Assembly: GCF_963675905.1 (NCBI RefSeq)
Contig: NZ_OY780936.1
Coordinates: forward strand, 3,047,946-3,111,945
Direction: 5' to 3'
DNA from: an uncultured Bacteroides sp.
GTDB lineage: Bacteria > Bacteroidota > Bacteroidia > Bacteroidales > Bacteroidaceae
DNA: 64,000 nt
A program made the position numbers and the translations under genes. The notes under the pieces are model-generated. The model searched no databases and was not told the origin of the DNA. It saw only the letters and a program-made list of their open reading frames with translations. Below, piece after piece: positions 19,386-28,622 of this stretch (positions are counted from its first letter, which is position 1; each line of letters starts with the position of its first letter).

Positions 19386-20711
19386 ATGGAAAGTACTTTC
19401 AATATGCCTTTGTGGGTTTCAATTCCTTTTCTGATAATGCTTTTAGCCATTGCTGTAGGTCCGGTTATTTTAGGGAAATGGTGGGATAAAAATAAGAATA
19501 AACTTTTGGTATCTATTATTCTTAGTATTCCTGTAGTAATTTACATGTTGGAAAACGGACTTTCAACAAATCTTATAAACACCGTTGTTCACGATTATGT
19601 TCCATTTATTATTTTATTAGGTTCGCTATTTATTATTACCGGAGGTATTCATGTTTCCGGAGATATTAAAGCCACTCCACGAAATAACCTCTTATTTATG
19701 GGAATCGGTTATGTACTGGCAGCTTTTATGGGCACTACAGGGGCAGCCATGCTTCTTATTCGCCCAATGATTAACACCAATCAGGAACGCAAGTACACCA
19801 CTCATACCATGTTATTCTTCATAGCCGCAGTAGCCAATTGTGGGGGACTTTTAACAGCACTAGGAGACCCTCCGTTATTTATGCTTTACCTGCGTGGGGC
19901 TGAGTTTTCCTGGTTCTTTACTTTATTTCCTGAATGGGCATTCACCGGTGTATTATTACTATCTATTTACTACTTTGTAGACAGATATTATTATAAAAAA
20001 GAAGAATGGATAGATCTTGCTGAAGATTCTATTCAACAACAGCCTATACGTGTTACAGGCAACATTAATTTCTTATTTCTGCTAGGGGTAATTCTTGCTG
20101 TTGCATTTATCAATAAAGGAAATATACCTGCTATGGAGCAAGAGAATACTCCGATATGGCTGGAATATATTCGTGAGATTATATTAGTAACACTTGCTGC
20201 TCTGTCTTTATTTTACACAAAGTCTGAAGTGCGCAAAGACAATAGTTTCTCGTGGACTCCTATTACTGAGGTAGCCTGTCTTTTTCTGGGCATATTTGTA
20301 ACCATGTCGCCAGCACTAATCTGGCTTGCAAATAATGCAGTCAGTTTTGGACTAACAGAACCCCGTCAATTTTTATACGCATCAGGGGTTCTGAGTTCAT
20401 TCTTAGACAATACACCTACAGCGGTTGCATTTTATGACTTAGCACGTGGTTTGGTTGCAGGTGGACTACCTCCATTCTTATCAGAATCAATAAGAGTTGC
20501 TGGAGTACCTGAGATTCTGTTGAAAGCAATCTGTGTAGGCTCTGTATTTTTCGGATCAATGACTTACATTGGAAATGGGCCAAACTTCATGGTAAAGTCT
20601 ATTGCAGAAGAAAGAGGTATCAAGATGCCAAGTTTCTTTGCTTATATGTTTAAATTCTCACTGATAGTTTTGTTGCCTATCTATATTATTGTGCAACTGA
20701 TATTTATATAA
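19386..20711 (+). CDS. NhaD-type sodium:proton antiporter / citrate-transporter-like permease
   Basis: This 441-residue integral membrane protein has about 11-12 hydrophobic segments. It resembles the IT-superfamily NhaD branch: GTTGAAMLLIRPMI and NCGGLLTALGDPPLFM in the first half, then SGVLSSFLDNTPTAVAFYD and GSMTYIGNGPNFMVK in the second half. These are the paired re-entrant-loop signatures of this fold. The likely role is Na+/H+ exchange, although the same fold carries organic anions. A -7 box TACATTTG (19252-19259), with a TTTG 22 bases further upstream, lies about 125 bases before the ATG. The gene is transcribed alone. Confidence 0.85.
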   Translation: MESTFNMPLWVSIPFLIMLLAIAVGPVILGKWWDKNKNKLLVSIILSIPVVIYMLENGLSTNLINTVVHDYVPFIILLGSLFIITGGIHVSGDIKATPRNNLLFMGIGYVLAAFMGTTGAAMLLIRPMINTNQERKYTTHTMLFFIAAVANCGGLLTALGDPPLFMLYLRGAEFSWFFTLFPEWAFTGVLLLSIYYFVDRYYYKKEEWIDLAEDSIQQQPIRVTGNINFLFLLGVILAVAFINKGNIPAMEQENTPIWLEYIREIILVTLAALSLFYTKSEVRKDNSFSWTPITEVACLFLGIFVTMSPALIWLANNAVSFGLTEPRQFLYASGVLSSFLDNTPTAVAFYDLARGLVAGGLPPFLSESIRVAGVPEILLKAICVGSVFFGSMTYIGNGPNFMVKSIAEERGIKMPSFFAYMFKFSLIVLLPIYIIVQLIFI

Positions 20712-20801
20712 AATTACCAGAGCTGTAGAAGCACTATTTGCCCTGTTCACAATGAGAATTAATTGAATTTACTCTCTCCATAAAATTAAAAATGCAAAAT
20801 T

Positions 20802-20903
20802 GATCTAGCAATCTAGCAGAGATCATTTAAACAACTGTATATTAACACAATGCAGGTGCTAGATCAAATTAAATTGATCTAGCACTGATCTAGCGATCTA
20901 GCA
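20802..20903. repeat. Cluster of six GATCTAGC-type motifs
   Basis: CTAG-centred motifs occur at 20805, 20813, 20859, 20879, 20890 and 20898. The left end is an exact tandem of the 8-mer ATCTAGCA (20803-20818). The right end is an exact tandem of GATCTAGC (20887-20902). Between them GTGCTAGATCAA and TTGATCTAGCAC form a 12-bp hairpin with a 6-base loop (20856-20885). It lies in the gap between the convergent antiporter and secDF genes. Confidence 0.8.
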
Positions 20904-20934
20904 CTTGTTTCGTCCTGATTTTGGCTGACCGTGT

Positions 20935-20965
20935 TTATTAATAACCAGGTATTGGTTATTAATAA
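20935..20965. repeat. Inverted repeat of two TTATTAATAA palindromes
   Basis: TTATTAATAACC and GGTTATTAATAA form perfect 12-bp arms with a 7-base loop. Each arm contains the palindrome TTATTAATAA, and the two palindromes are 21 bases apart. Confidence 0.7.
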
Positions 20966-21052
20966 CTATGTACTCCATTCATTATTGAACTTTTAATAAT
21001 TCCATTTTCAGGTTCATACTTATTCTTTTCACAATTCATAATGAATAGTTAA

Positions 21053-21140
21053 TTGATCCTTGTACAAAAGAATACATTCTTCTGTACAGAAGAAATATAT
21101 CTTTTGTACAAAACAAAGTATTCTTTTGTACAAGAGAATA
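21053..21140. repeat. Four TGTACA palindromes at exact 22-bp spacing
   Basis: TGTACA occurs at 21061, 21083, 21105 and 21127, each step being 22 bases. Each unit approximates the palindrome ATTCTTTTGTACAAAAGAAT. The outer units also pair as 17-bp inverted arms (21059-21075 with 21118-21134). The array lies between the convergent 3' ends of the antiporter and secDF genes, 128 bases from the secDF stop, so it is not near a start site of either flanking gene. Confidence 0.85.
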
Positions 21141-21267
21141 AAAAAGATTGGAGTCTCTTTTATATAATAACCTAGATACAATTTATATAAGCCATAAGGC
21201 TAATTATCCCCAAAAAGAAAGGCTGCCCTTTGCAGAGCAGCCTTTACTATAAACTATATAAAAGTTC

Positions 21268-24200
21268 TTATTTACCTAGAGCTTTTGCATGCTTCTTAGC
21301 TTCTTTCTGTTGCATAACGTATGCAATAGGAGCCGAAACAAAGAGTGATGTAAGAGTACCAACAACGATACCAACCATCAATGCGAATGCGAAACTACGA
21401 ATAGATTCAGCACCTAAGATGAAGATACATAACATTACTAACAATGTACAAATTGAAGTATTTACAGTACGAGCAAGAGTAGTATTCAATGAGTCATTGA
21501 ACAACTCTGTACGGTCATGCTTAGGATACAAGTGGAAGAACTCACGAACACGGTCAAAGATTACCACCTTATCATTAATAGAATAACCAATGATTGTTAA
21601 GATGGCAGCAATGAAGTTTTGGTCAACCTCCATAGAGAATGGCAATCTTCCATAGAACAACGAGTATACACCGGCAATTATTACTGAGTCTACAACCAAT
21701 CCCACAACAGAACCAACACTGAAAGATATATCTCTAAATCGTAGTAAGATATAAAGTCCGATAGCTAACAAAGAAAGAGCAACAGCAATTATAGCTCCGA
21801 TAGTAATATCCTTCGCTACACTTGGTCCTACTTTCTGAGAGCTAATAATACTACCACCAGTACGGATATCAGGATTCTTAAATGTTTCAAGAGAAGTTCC
21901 TGGAGCCAGCAACTTATCTTTCACAGCATTATAAAGCTTAGTTTCAATTTCTGAGTCTACATTGCTTCCACTTTCTTCAATACGGTAGTTAGTACTTACA
22001 CGAACTTTCTTTCCATCAGTACCAAGAGCAATAACAGTAACAGAAGCATCGCCAAACTCACTAGCCATTAATGTTCTCACTTGTTCTGGTTCAACTGATT
22101 TTTCGAACTGAAGTACATAATTATGTCCACCAGTAAAATCAATACTTGGACTCAATCCACGAAGTGCAAAAGAAACACAGCAGATTACCAAAGCAGTACC
22201 AAATACAAAGAATGATTTCTTATTAGAACCTACAAAGTTATAATTTGTATGAACGAATATCTTCTTAGAAAGATTGGAAGAGAATGTAAGATTCAGCAAC
22301 TTATCTTTGTTCATGAAGTGTTCGTAAACCACACGTGTCATAAATACTGCTGTAAAGAATGAGCAGATGATACCAATGATTAATGTAGTTGCGAAACCTT
22401 TGATAGGACCTGTACCAAAATAGAACAGGATAATACCTGTAATAATTGAAGTAATGTTTGAGTCGAAGATTGCAGAGAATGCATTTGAATAACCTTCAGA
22501 CAAAGCTGTTTTAACATTCTTACCAGCTCTTAATTCTTCTTTTGTACGTTCGTAGATAAGTACGTTCGCATCGACAGCAATACCAAGTGTCAATACCATA
22601 CCGGCAATACCTGACAGAGTTAACGCGGCCTGGAAAGAAGAGAGGATACCTAACGTGAAGAACAAGTTAAATAGCAAAGCTGAATTGGCAATCATACCTG
22701 GAATGAATCCATACATGAAGCACATGAAGCACATCAAAGCAACAATTGCAACTAAGAAAGATATAAGACCAGCATTGATAGATTCCTGACCCAAAGATGG
22801 ACCAATGATGTCTTCCTGAACAATGTGTGCAGGAGCTGGCATTTTACCAGACTTCAACACGTTTGCTAAGTCCTTTGATTCTTCTGGAGTGAAGTGACCT
22901 GAGATTTCAGAGTTACCACCAGTAATTTCACTATTTACATTTGGAGCTGAATATACATAACCATCCAAAACAATGGCAATTGCTTTACCAATATTCTGTT
23001 TTGTCATCAATGCCCATCTTCTTGAACCTTCAGAGTTCATAGACATGCTTACAGCTGGCTTTCCAAATTGATCATAAGAATCTTTTGCATCTGTTACTAC
23101 ATCACCTTCTAATGGAGCACGTCCGTTACGTTCTGTAGATTTGATTGCATAAAGTTCAAAAGTCTGAGCCTTCTTATCGCCATCAGCAGCTTTAACACCC
23201 CATTTCAATCTCAAGTCTTTAGGAAGCTGATCCTGTACTTGCTTCATAGCAAAGTATTTGTTGATAGCAGCTGTATCTCTATGATTAGCATATCCTACTA
23301 TACATCCGTAACCATTGGTGTTAGGTTGGAAGATTGACAACAAAGGATGCTCTTTCTTAGCACTTGCCAATTGAGCGCTACTTGCTTTACCTTTTTCTTC
23401 TTTCTGAGCTTTTCCACCTTTCAATACAGCTTCAAGACTATCTTTTGCACTAACTTGTGCAACTGCTACAGCTGTAGTATCTTTTGCAGTAGTGTCGGCA
23501 GCAGCTACAGTAGTACCTTTACCTTCTGCAACCAAACGGATAGTATTATCAACTGCACTGAAATAAGGAACGATGTCTTTAGAATCATAAGTTTCCCAGA
23601 ATTCGAGGTTAGCAGAACCCTGAAGCAATTTTCTTACACGTTCAGGTTCTTTGATACCTGGAAGTTCAACCATGATACGGCCCATCTGATCTGGTAAGCT
23701 CTGAATATTAGGCTGAACAACACCAAAACGGTCGATACGAGTACGAAGAACGTTATAAGAGTTATCAATAGCTGCTTTAACTTCTTCTCTAATTACTTTC
23801 TCAACGTCTGAATCAGAAGATTTCTGAGTAACCTTATCTTTTAACTGCTGAGTAGCGAATAATTCAGATAATCTGGCACCCGGCGCTAATTTATGATACT
23901 CTTTAACGAAAAGTGTGATAAAGTCTGACTGACTTTTTTCAGAGAGTTTCTGGGCAGAAGCTACAGCTTTATTGAATGCAGCATCTTCTTTATGGTCAGC
24001 TAATGCTTTTAATACATCGCCTACTGAAACTTCAAGCACAACATTCATACCCCCCTTTAGGTCAAGACCTAAACTAATCTCCATTTCACGACACTGTTTA
24101 AGCGTATAATTGCCCAACCACACTTTCTCAGTTGACAGTGAGTCAATGTACTCTTGTTCTAACTTCGGATCTCCTTTAGCATACTCTGCTGCCATTTTCA

Positions 24201-24294
24201 TGTAATGGCGAGTAACAAAAGAGAAAGACAGGTAGAACACACATACAAGTGTGAGCAATACCGCAAAAACTTTTACAAGTCCTTTGTTTTGCAT
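21268..24294 (-). CDS. secDF: Fused protein-export membrane proteins SecD-SecF
   Basis: 1008 residues combine SecD (about 1-640) and SecF (about 690-1008), which use the proton motive force to complete Sec-dependent export. Motifs visible are GLDLKGGMNVVLEV (about 78), a first periplasmic domain extended by a low-complexity K/A/E/S-rich stretch around 265-310, the SecD membrane region with LTLGIAVDANVLIYERTKEE, and the SecF start SIDFTGGHNYVLQF followed by IGYSINDKVVIFDRVRE. The fusion is usual in Bacteroidota. A -7 box TATATTTG (24357-24350, minus) lies about 55 bases upstream. The 3' end faces the repeat-rich gap. Confidence 0.97.
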   Translation of the reverse strand: MQNKGLVKVFAVLLTLVCVFYLSFSFVTRHYMKMAAEYAKGDPKLEQEYIDSLSTEKVWLGNYTLKQCREMEISLGLDLKGGMNVVLEVSVGDVLKALADHKEDAAFNKAVASAQKLSEKSQSDFITLFVKEYHKLAPGARLSELFATQQLKDKVTQKSSDSDVEKVIREEVKAAIDNSYNVLRTRIDRFGVVQPNIQSLPDQMGRIMVELPGIKEPERVRKLLQGSANLEFWETYDSKDIVPYFSAVDNTIRLVAEGKGTTVAAADTTAKDTTAVAVAQVSAKDSLEAVLKGGKAQKEEKGKASSAQLASAKKEHPLLSIFQPNTNGYGCIVGYANHRDTAAINKYFAMKQVQDQLPKDLRLKWGVKAADGDKKAQTFELYAIKSTERNGRAPLEGDVVTDAKDSYDQFGKPAVSMSMNSEGSRRWALMTKQNIGKAIAIVLDGYVYSAPNVNSEITGGNSEISGHFTPEESKDLANVLKSGKMPAPAHIVQEDIIGPSLGQESINAGLISFLVAIVALMCFMCFMYGFIPGMIANSALLFNLFFTLGILSSFQAALTLSGIAGMVLTLGIAVDANVLIYERTKEELRAGKNVKTALSEGYSNAFSAIFDSNITSIITGIILFYFGTGPIKGFATTLIIGIICSFFTAVFMTRVVYEHFMNKDKLLNLTFSSNLSKKIFVHTNYNFVGSNKKSFFVFGTALVICCVSFALRGLSPSIDFTGGHNYVLQFEKSVEPEQVRTLMASEFGDASVTVIALGTDGKKVRVSTNYRIEESGSNVDSEIETKLYNAVKDKLLAPGTSLETFKNPDIRTGGSIISSQKVGPSVAKDITIGAIIAVALSLLAIGLYILLRFRDISFSVGSVVGLVVDSVIIAGVYSLFYGRLPFSMEVDQNFIAAILTIIGYSINDKVVIFDRVREFFHLYPKHDRTELFNDSLNTTLARTVNTSICTLLVMLCIFILGAESIRSFAFALMVGIVVGTLTSLFVSAPIAYVMQQKEAKKHAKALGK

Positions 24295-24483
24295 TTTTCT
24301 TTTAAATTTATATTACTTACTTTAATTAATTTATACTGCATACAATGCGCAAATATAGCTTTTTTTTCACTTTTATATATAAAGTGTAGCAAATATTTAA
24401 GTTACAAAGTGCATTTTGAACTGACAAAATATGTTATACAACAGTTCTTTGACAGTAAACAATAAATTAAAGGTCAAACATTA

Positions 24484-26577
24484 CTATTGAAGTCCTCTGT
24501 TTTTTAACATTGGTTCAAGTTTTGGTTCAGCTCCGCGGAATCTTTTGTATAACACCATTGGATCCTCACTTCCTCCCTTTTCAAGCACATTTGTACGAAA
24601 AGCATCTGCTGTTTTCTTATCGAAGATACCATTCTCTTTAAATGCTTCAAAGGCATCAGAATCCAGTACATTTGCCCATAGGTAACTATAATATCCTGCA
24701 GCATATCCACCAATAATATGATTAAAGTAAGTAGCACGGTATCTTGGAGCAATCTCAGGAATCAAGCCATATTTATCCATTACTTTTTTCTCAAAGCCAA
24801 CAACATCCAGATTCTTTGCATCTTTCAAATTATGGAATTCCATGTCAAGAATAGCAGCAGCCAAAAGTTCTGTTGTCATAAACCCTTGATTAAACAACAT
24901 TTGTTTGTTTAATTTCTGAATCAGAGTATCCGACATCACTTCTCCTGTTTTATAATGTTTTGCATACATTTTCAATACTTCGGGTTCTGTAGCCCAATGT
25001 TCCATTATCTGAGATGGAAGTTCAACAAAGTCACGTGTAACATTTGTACCAGATACTCCTACGTAATTACATTTAGTTAAAAGTCCGTGAAGTGCATGAC
25101 CAAATTCATGGAAAAGAGTCTGTACTTCATCCAATGTTAATAAAGAAGGAACGTCTCCTGTAGGTTTTGTAAAGCTGGCAACATTACAGATGATAGGACG
25201 AGATTCACCTTGTTGGTCTTTGTAATTATTCATCCATGCACCACCTCGTTTTCCCGCACGTGGGAAATAATCTACATAAAACAAGCCAAGATGTTTACCT
25301 TTGCTGTCTTTTACATCAAAGGCTTTAACGTCTGGGTGATAAACCGGTACATTCTTCACTTCAGTCAATGTTATTCCATAAAGCTTATTTGCAACAGCAA
25401 AAGCACCTTCACGAACATTGTCCAACTTGAAATAAGGTTTAAGCTCATCTTCATTCAGATTATATTTTTCCTGACGAAGTTTTTCAGAATAGTACCACCA
25501 GTCCCATCGAGCCAGTTTTTCACCTTTTCCTTCTTTATCCATCAGTTTTTGCAACTCAGCAGCTTCTTTTCTTGCATTTTCATTTGAGTACTTCCACAAA
25601 TTATTAAGAAAATCCATAACTTTAGCTGAGTTCTTTGCCATATTCTTATCCAAAACAAAATTTGAATAAGTATCAAATCCAAGTAGATTTGCTTTTTCAA
25701 GACGAAGAGTTATAACTTTAGCAAGAATTGCTTTGTTATCATTCTTATCTCCTTTGTTTGCTCTATTAATATAAGCATTATAAATCTGTTCGCGCAAAGT
25801 TCTATTGTCTGCATATTGCAAGAATGGCAATCGGCTGGCATTGTGCAATGTAAAAATCCATTTACCTTCTTTACCGGCAGCTTTAGCATCTTCTGCAGCA
25901 CTCTTTACCAACCAGTCGGGCAAACCTGCAAGATCTTTCTTATCACTGATAACTAATTGATAAGCATTGGTTTCATTCAAAACATGATTACCAAAATCAA
26001 TTCCCAGAGTTGCTAATTCTTTATTAATTTCACGCAAACGAGCTTGTTTTTTATCATCAAGTGCAGCTCCCGAGCGAACAAAATCTTTATAAATAAGTTC
26101 TAATAATCGTTCTTGTTCACGAGTTAATTTTAATGATTTACTTTGAGAATATAATGTTTTTATTCTCTTAAAAAGAGCTTTATTCAGAGAAATATTATCA
26201 CTATGTTCAGATAAAACCGGAGCCATCTTAACTGAAAGAGCTGTTAATGCATCGTTTGTTTCAGCTTCAGTCAAATTAAAAAATACGCCTCCTACACGAC
26301 GAAGAATCTCACCACTGTTATCATAAGCTACTACGGTATTCTGAAACGTTGGCTTTGCCTTATTAGAAACAATTGCCTTAATCTGAGCATTCTGCTGACG
26401 GATACCTTCCAAAAAAGCAGGTTCATAATGTTCTATCTTTATCTTATCAAAAGAAGGAGCATTGTACAAGGTTTTAAACTCCGAAAGAAAAGGATTTGGG
26501 TCTGTCTTAACATTACCTGCATACGAGTAAGTCATACTACAAATAGATAAAATAAATACTATTTTCTTCAAGTCCAT
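24484..26577 (-). CDS. M3-family metallopeptidase (oligopeptidase / peptidyl-dipeptidase Dcp-like)
   Basis: 697 residues with the thimet-oligopeptidase zinc motif HEFGHALHG near residue 490 and the downstream glutamate region (DFVELPSQIMEHW). The N-terminus (KKIVFILSICSMTYSYAG) is a probable signal peptide, so the enzyme may act in the periplasm, trimming short peptides. The length suits the Dcp branch of M3. It lies 33 bases downstream of the EEP gene on the same strand and may be the last gene of the rhomboid operon. A membrane-linked proteolysis theme would fit, but co-function is inferred only from position. Confidence 0.92.
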   Translation of the reverse strand: MDLKKIVFILSICSMTYSYAGNVKTDPNPFLSEFKTLYNAPSFDKIKIEHYEPAFLEGIRQQNAQIKAIVSNKAKPTFQNTVVAYDNSGEILRRVGGVFFNLTEAETNDALTALSVKMAPVLSEHSDNISLNKALFKRIKTLYSQSKSLKLTREQERLLELIYKDFVRSGAALDDKKQARLREINKELATLGIDFGNHVLNETNAYQLVISDKKDLAGLPDWLVKSAAEDAKAAGKEGKWIFTLHNASRLPFLQYADNRTLREQIYNAYINRANKGDKNDNKAILAKVITLRLEKANLLGFDTYSNFVLDKNMAKNSAKVMDFLNNLWKYSNENARKEAAELQKLMDKEGKGEKLARWDWWYYSEKLRQEKYNLNEDELKPYFKLDNVREGAFAVANKLYGITLTEVKNVPVYHPDVKAFDVKDSKGKHLGLFYVDYFPRAGKRGGAWMNNYKDQQGESRPIICNVASFTKPTGDVPSLLTLDEVQTLFHEFGHALHGLLTKCNYVGVSGTNVTRDFVELPSQIMEHWATEPEVLKMYAKHYKTGEVMSDTLIQKLNKQMLFNQGFMTTELLAAAILDMEFHNLKDAKNLDVVGFEKKVMDKYGLIPEIAPRYRATYFNHIIGGYAAGYYSYLWANVLDSDAFEAFKENGIFDKKTADAFRTNVLEKGGSEDPMVLYKRFRGAEPKLEPMLKNRGLQ

Positions 26578-26610
26578 ATTATAAATGTATTAAAGGGAAT
26601 AATTGAAAAA

Positions 26611-27714
26611 TCACTTTTTTATAGCAATATAACACCAGATTGGATAATGATCAGATTCTTTAATACTATTATCCACCGTACAGTTATATGCTGTTAAATT
26701 TTTGCTTATAAGGATATTGTCTATTCTAAAATAGAACATATGTTGATTGTAGGAAATTCCCAATCCTCTGCCCGACTGGGTAAACGCGTCATCTAAATCC
26801 TGAGCAATTACCCGGTGAGCATAAGAAATTGGAGTATCATTAAAATCACCGCAAACAATCATTGACCGATGCTTGGAAGCTGCAATTTCCTTTGAAACGG
26901 CCTTTGCCTGTAAAGAACGAATAGCAGACGCTTCTGCAAGTTTCTTCACTAAATGCCGCACTCCTCTTTTAACTTTTCCGGCTTCTGGTTCCTTTATCAT
27001 ATCTACATAAACATCCTTATCCTCTTTAGTCAGCTTATTTGATTCAAGATGATTATTAATAACCGTCACAGTATCTTCTTTAATAAGAAGTTCGTAGATA
27101 ACAGAACCATTATAGGTACTTTTATATTTAATAAGACGTGATGAGAGTATAGGAAATTTTGAATAACAAGCCACCCAGTTACCGTTTCCCACAGCACTCA
27201 CATTCGTTTTTTTATGGTACGGATAATCACTTAAAGCACTATTAATACCTTTTTCTGTAAGATGCGATTTATCTGATGAAAACTGAAATTCCTGCAAGCA
27301 AATTATATCGGGATTCTTTTTCAGAATATATTCGAGAATAAGATTAGGATCTGTTTGAGTATGCTTTTTCAACTTATTAAACCCCATTACATTATAAGAA
27401 AGCACTTTTATGCAATACCCGGGTATCTTATCTGTACGAGAATTTATTGGTATATATGTGCGAATCTGCCCAAAGCATAAAATAAAGCCCAAAGCAGATA
27501 TCAATGCTAATTTAGGATAAGTAAAAATCCAGAAAATTAGAAAACAAAAGTTTATTAATAAGAAAACAGGAAGTATAAGTCCGAAACACGATAATACAGG
27601 GTGCACAGTAGGATTAATAAGCCATGGACTATACGCAGAAAATAAAAGTAGCCCTACAAAGAGCATATTTACTGCTACAATCGCGTAAATTAAAGCTTTA
27701 CCTAAATGCTTCAT
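26611..27714 (-). CDS. Membrane-anchored endonuclease/exonuclease/phosphatase family protein
   Basis: 367 residues: three hydrophobic segments in the first ~95 residues, then an EEP catalytic domain. Visible catalytic motifs are VLSYNVMGF, ICLQEFQFSS with the metal-binding glutamate, NNHLESNKL, CGDFNDTPISYAHR and the terminal SDHYPIWCYI. EEP enzymes cut phosphodiester bonds in DNA, RNA, sphingomyelin or phosphoinositides; the substrate here is not predictable. The membrane anchor implies that the active domain faces one side of the inner membrane. Two bases separate it from the rhomboid gene upstream. Confidence 0.85.
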   Translation of the reverse strand: MKHLGKALIYAIVAVNMLFVGLLLFSAYSPWLINPTVHPVLSCFGLILPVFLLINFCFLIFWIFTYPKLALISALGFILCFGQIRTYIPINSRTDKIPGYCIKVLSYNVMGFNKLKKHTQTDPNLILEYILKKNPDIICLQEFQFSSDKSHLTEKGINSALSDYPYHKKTNVSAVGNGNWVACYSKFPILSSRLIKYKSTYNGSVIYELLIKEDTVTVINNHLESNKLTKEDKDVYVDMIKEPEAGKVKRGVRHLVKKLAEASAIRSLQAKAVSKEIAASKHRSMIVCGDFNDTPISYAHRVIAQDLDDAFTQSGRGLGISYNQHMFYFRIDNILISKNLTAYNCTVDNSIKESDHYPIWCYIAIKK

Positions 27715-27716
27715 AG

Positions 27717-28622
27717 CTATCTTTTACTTGCATCGAACAAGCTCTTTTTCTCTTCAGTAGTCAGACTTTCATAACCGGATTTTTTCAATTTATCAAGGAT
27801 TCTGTCTACTTCATCACTCTGAGCTTTCTTTTTTGCATTATATTCATAATCCTTATTTTGGGGACTATTGTTATAATGCACAGACATTTTTGGCTTTCTT
27901 GTTCTCTTAAAAGCATTTCCGGAAAACAAAGAAATAAACCAATCGAGTATTTTATTTATCCACGCCGTAATGTCATGACCTTTGCTTAAACTTGCGGCAA
28001 ACCATAAACCGGCAAGTGCACCACCTAAGTGAGCTATATGTCCGCCAGCATTATCCGAAGTTATAAAAAGGAGATCGGAAAGAATCATGAACAAAGCTAT
28101 AAATTTCAGTCTTACTGCACCAAAAAACAATAAACTGACCTGATATTCCGGTTGCTTATAAGCCGTTGCTACAACAATAGCAATAACAGAAGCCGAAGCA
28201 CCCAACATGTACGATTGTTCAATAGCTCCGCTGAAATAAGGAAACACATTAAAAGCAATCATATACATAATAGCTCCGCAAATGCCTCCTAATACATACA
28301 ATCCACGAAGATGTTTGGCCGAGAAGAAGTAAAGGAAGAGTTGTCCAAACCAATACAGCCATAGCATATTAAATAGAATATGCATCAATCCGGAATGCAA
28401 AAACATATAAGTAAATATACTCCAGGGCTGAAGCAAGAAGTTATGCAGAGAAGCCGGCATTTCTCCAAATAAAAGAAAGTCTCCGGCACTTCGGTTAAAA
28501 AGCGTCAGAAATATAGTAATCAGAGAGGTTAGGATAAAAACTCCTGCATTTATATAAATAAGCTGAATATAAATATTCCCTCTTTTAAAATTTTCTTTTA
28601 AATCAGTAATAATATGTCCCAT
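27717..28622 (-). CDS. Rhomboid-family intramembrane serine protease (second of two)
   Basis: 301 residues with six or so membrane segments and the rhomboid fold signatures: HILFNMLWLYWFG (oxyanion-hole asparagine), the serine motif LGASASVIA (GASA instead of the common GASG), and the catalytic histidine in GGHIAHLGGALAG. The ~90-residue soluble tail is basic and then rich in charged residues (SDEVDRILDKLKKSGYESLT). It overlaps the upstream rhomboid gene by 20 bases in another frame, implying coupled translation. It may cleave single-pass membrane proteins; substrates are unknown. Confidence 0.88.
   Translation of the reverse strand: MGHIITDLKENFKRGNIYIQLIYINAGVFILTSLITIFLTLFNRSAGDFLLFGEMPASLHNFLLQPWSIFTYMFLHSGLMHILFNMLWLYWFGQLFLYFFSAKHLRGLYVLGGICGAIMYMIAFNVFPYFSGAIEQSYMLGASASVIAIVVATAYKQPEYQVSLLFFGAVRLKFIALFMILSDLLFITSDNAGGHIAHLGGALAGLWFAASLSKGHDITAWINKILDWFISLFSGNAFKRTRKPKMSVHYNNSPQNKDYEYNAKKKAQSDEVDRILDKLKKSGYESLTTEEKKSLFDASKR

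Noticed and set aside
21053-21140. CRISPR-like regular repeat
   Set aside because: The spacing is regular, but the units are short palindromes with similar, not unique, sequence between them, and no cas genes are present.
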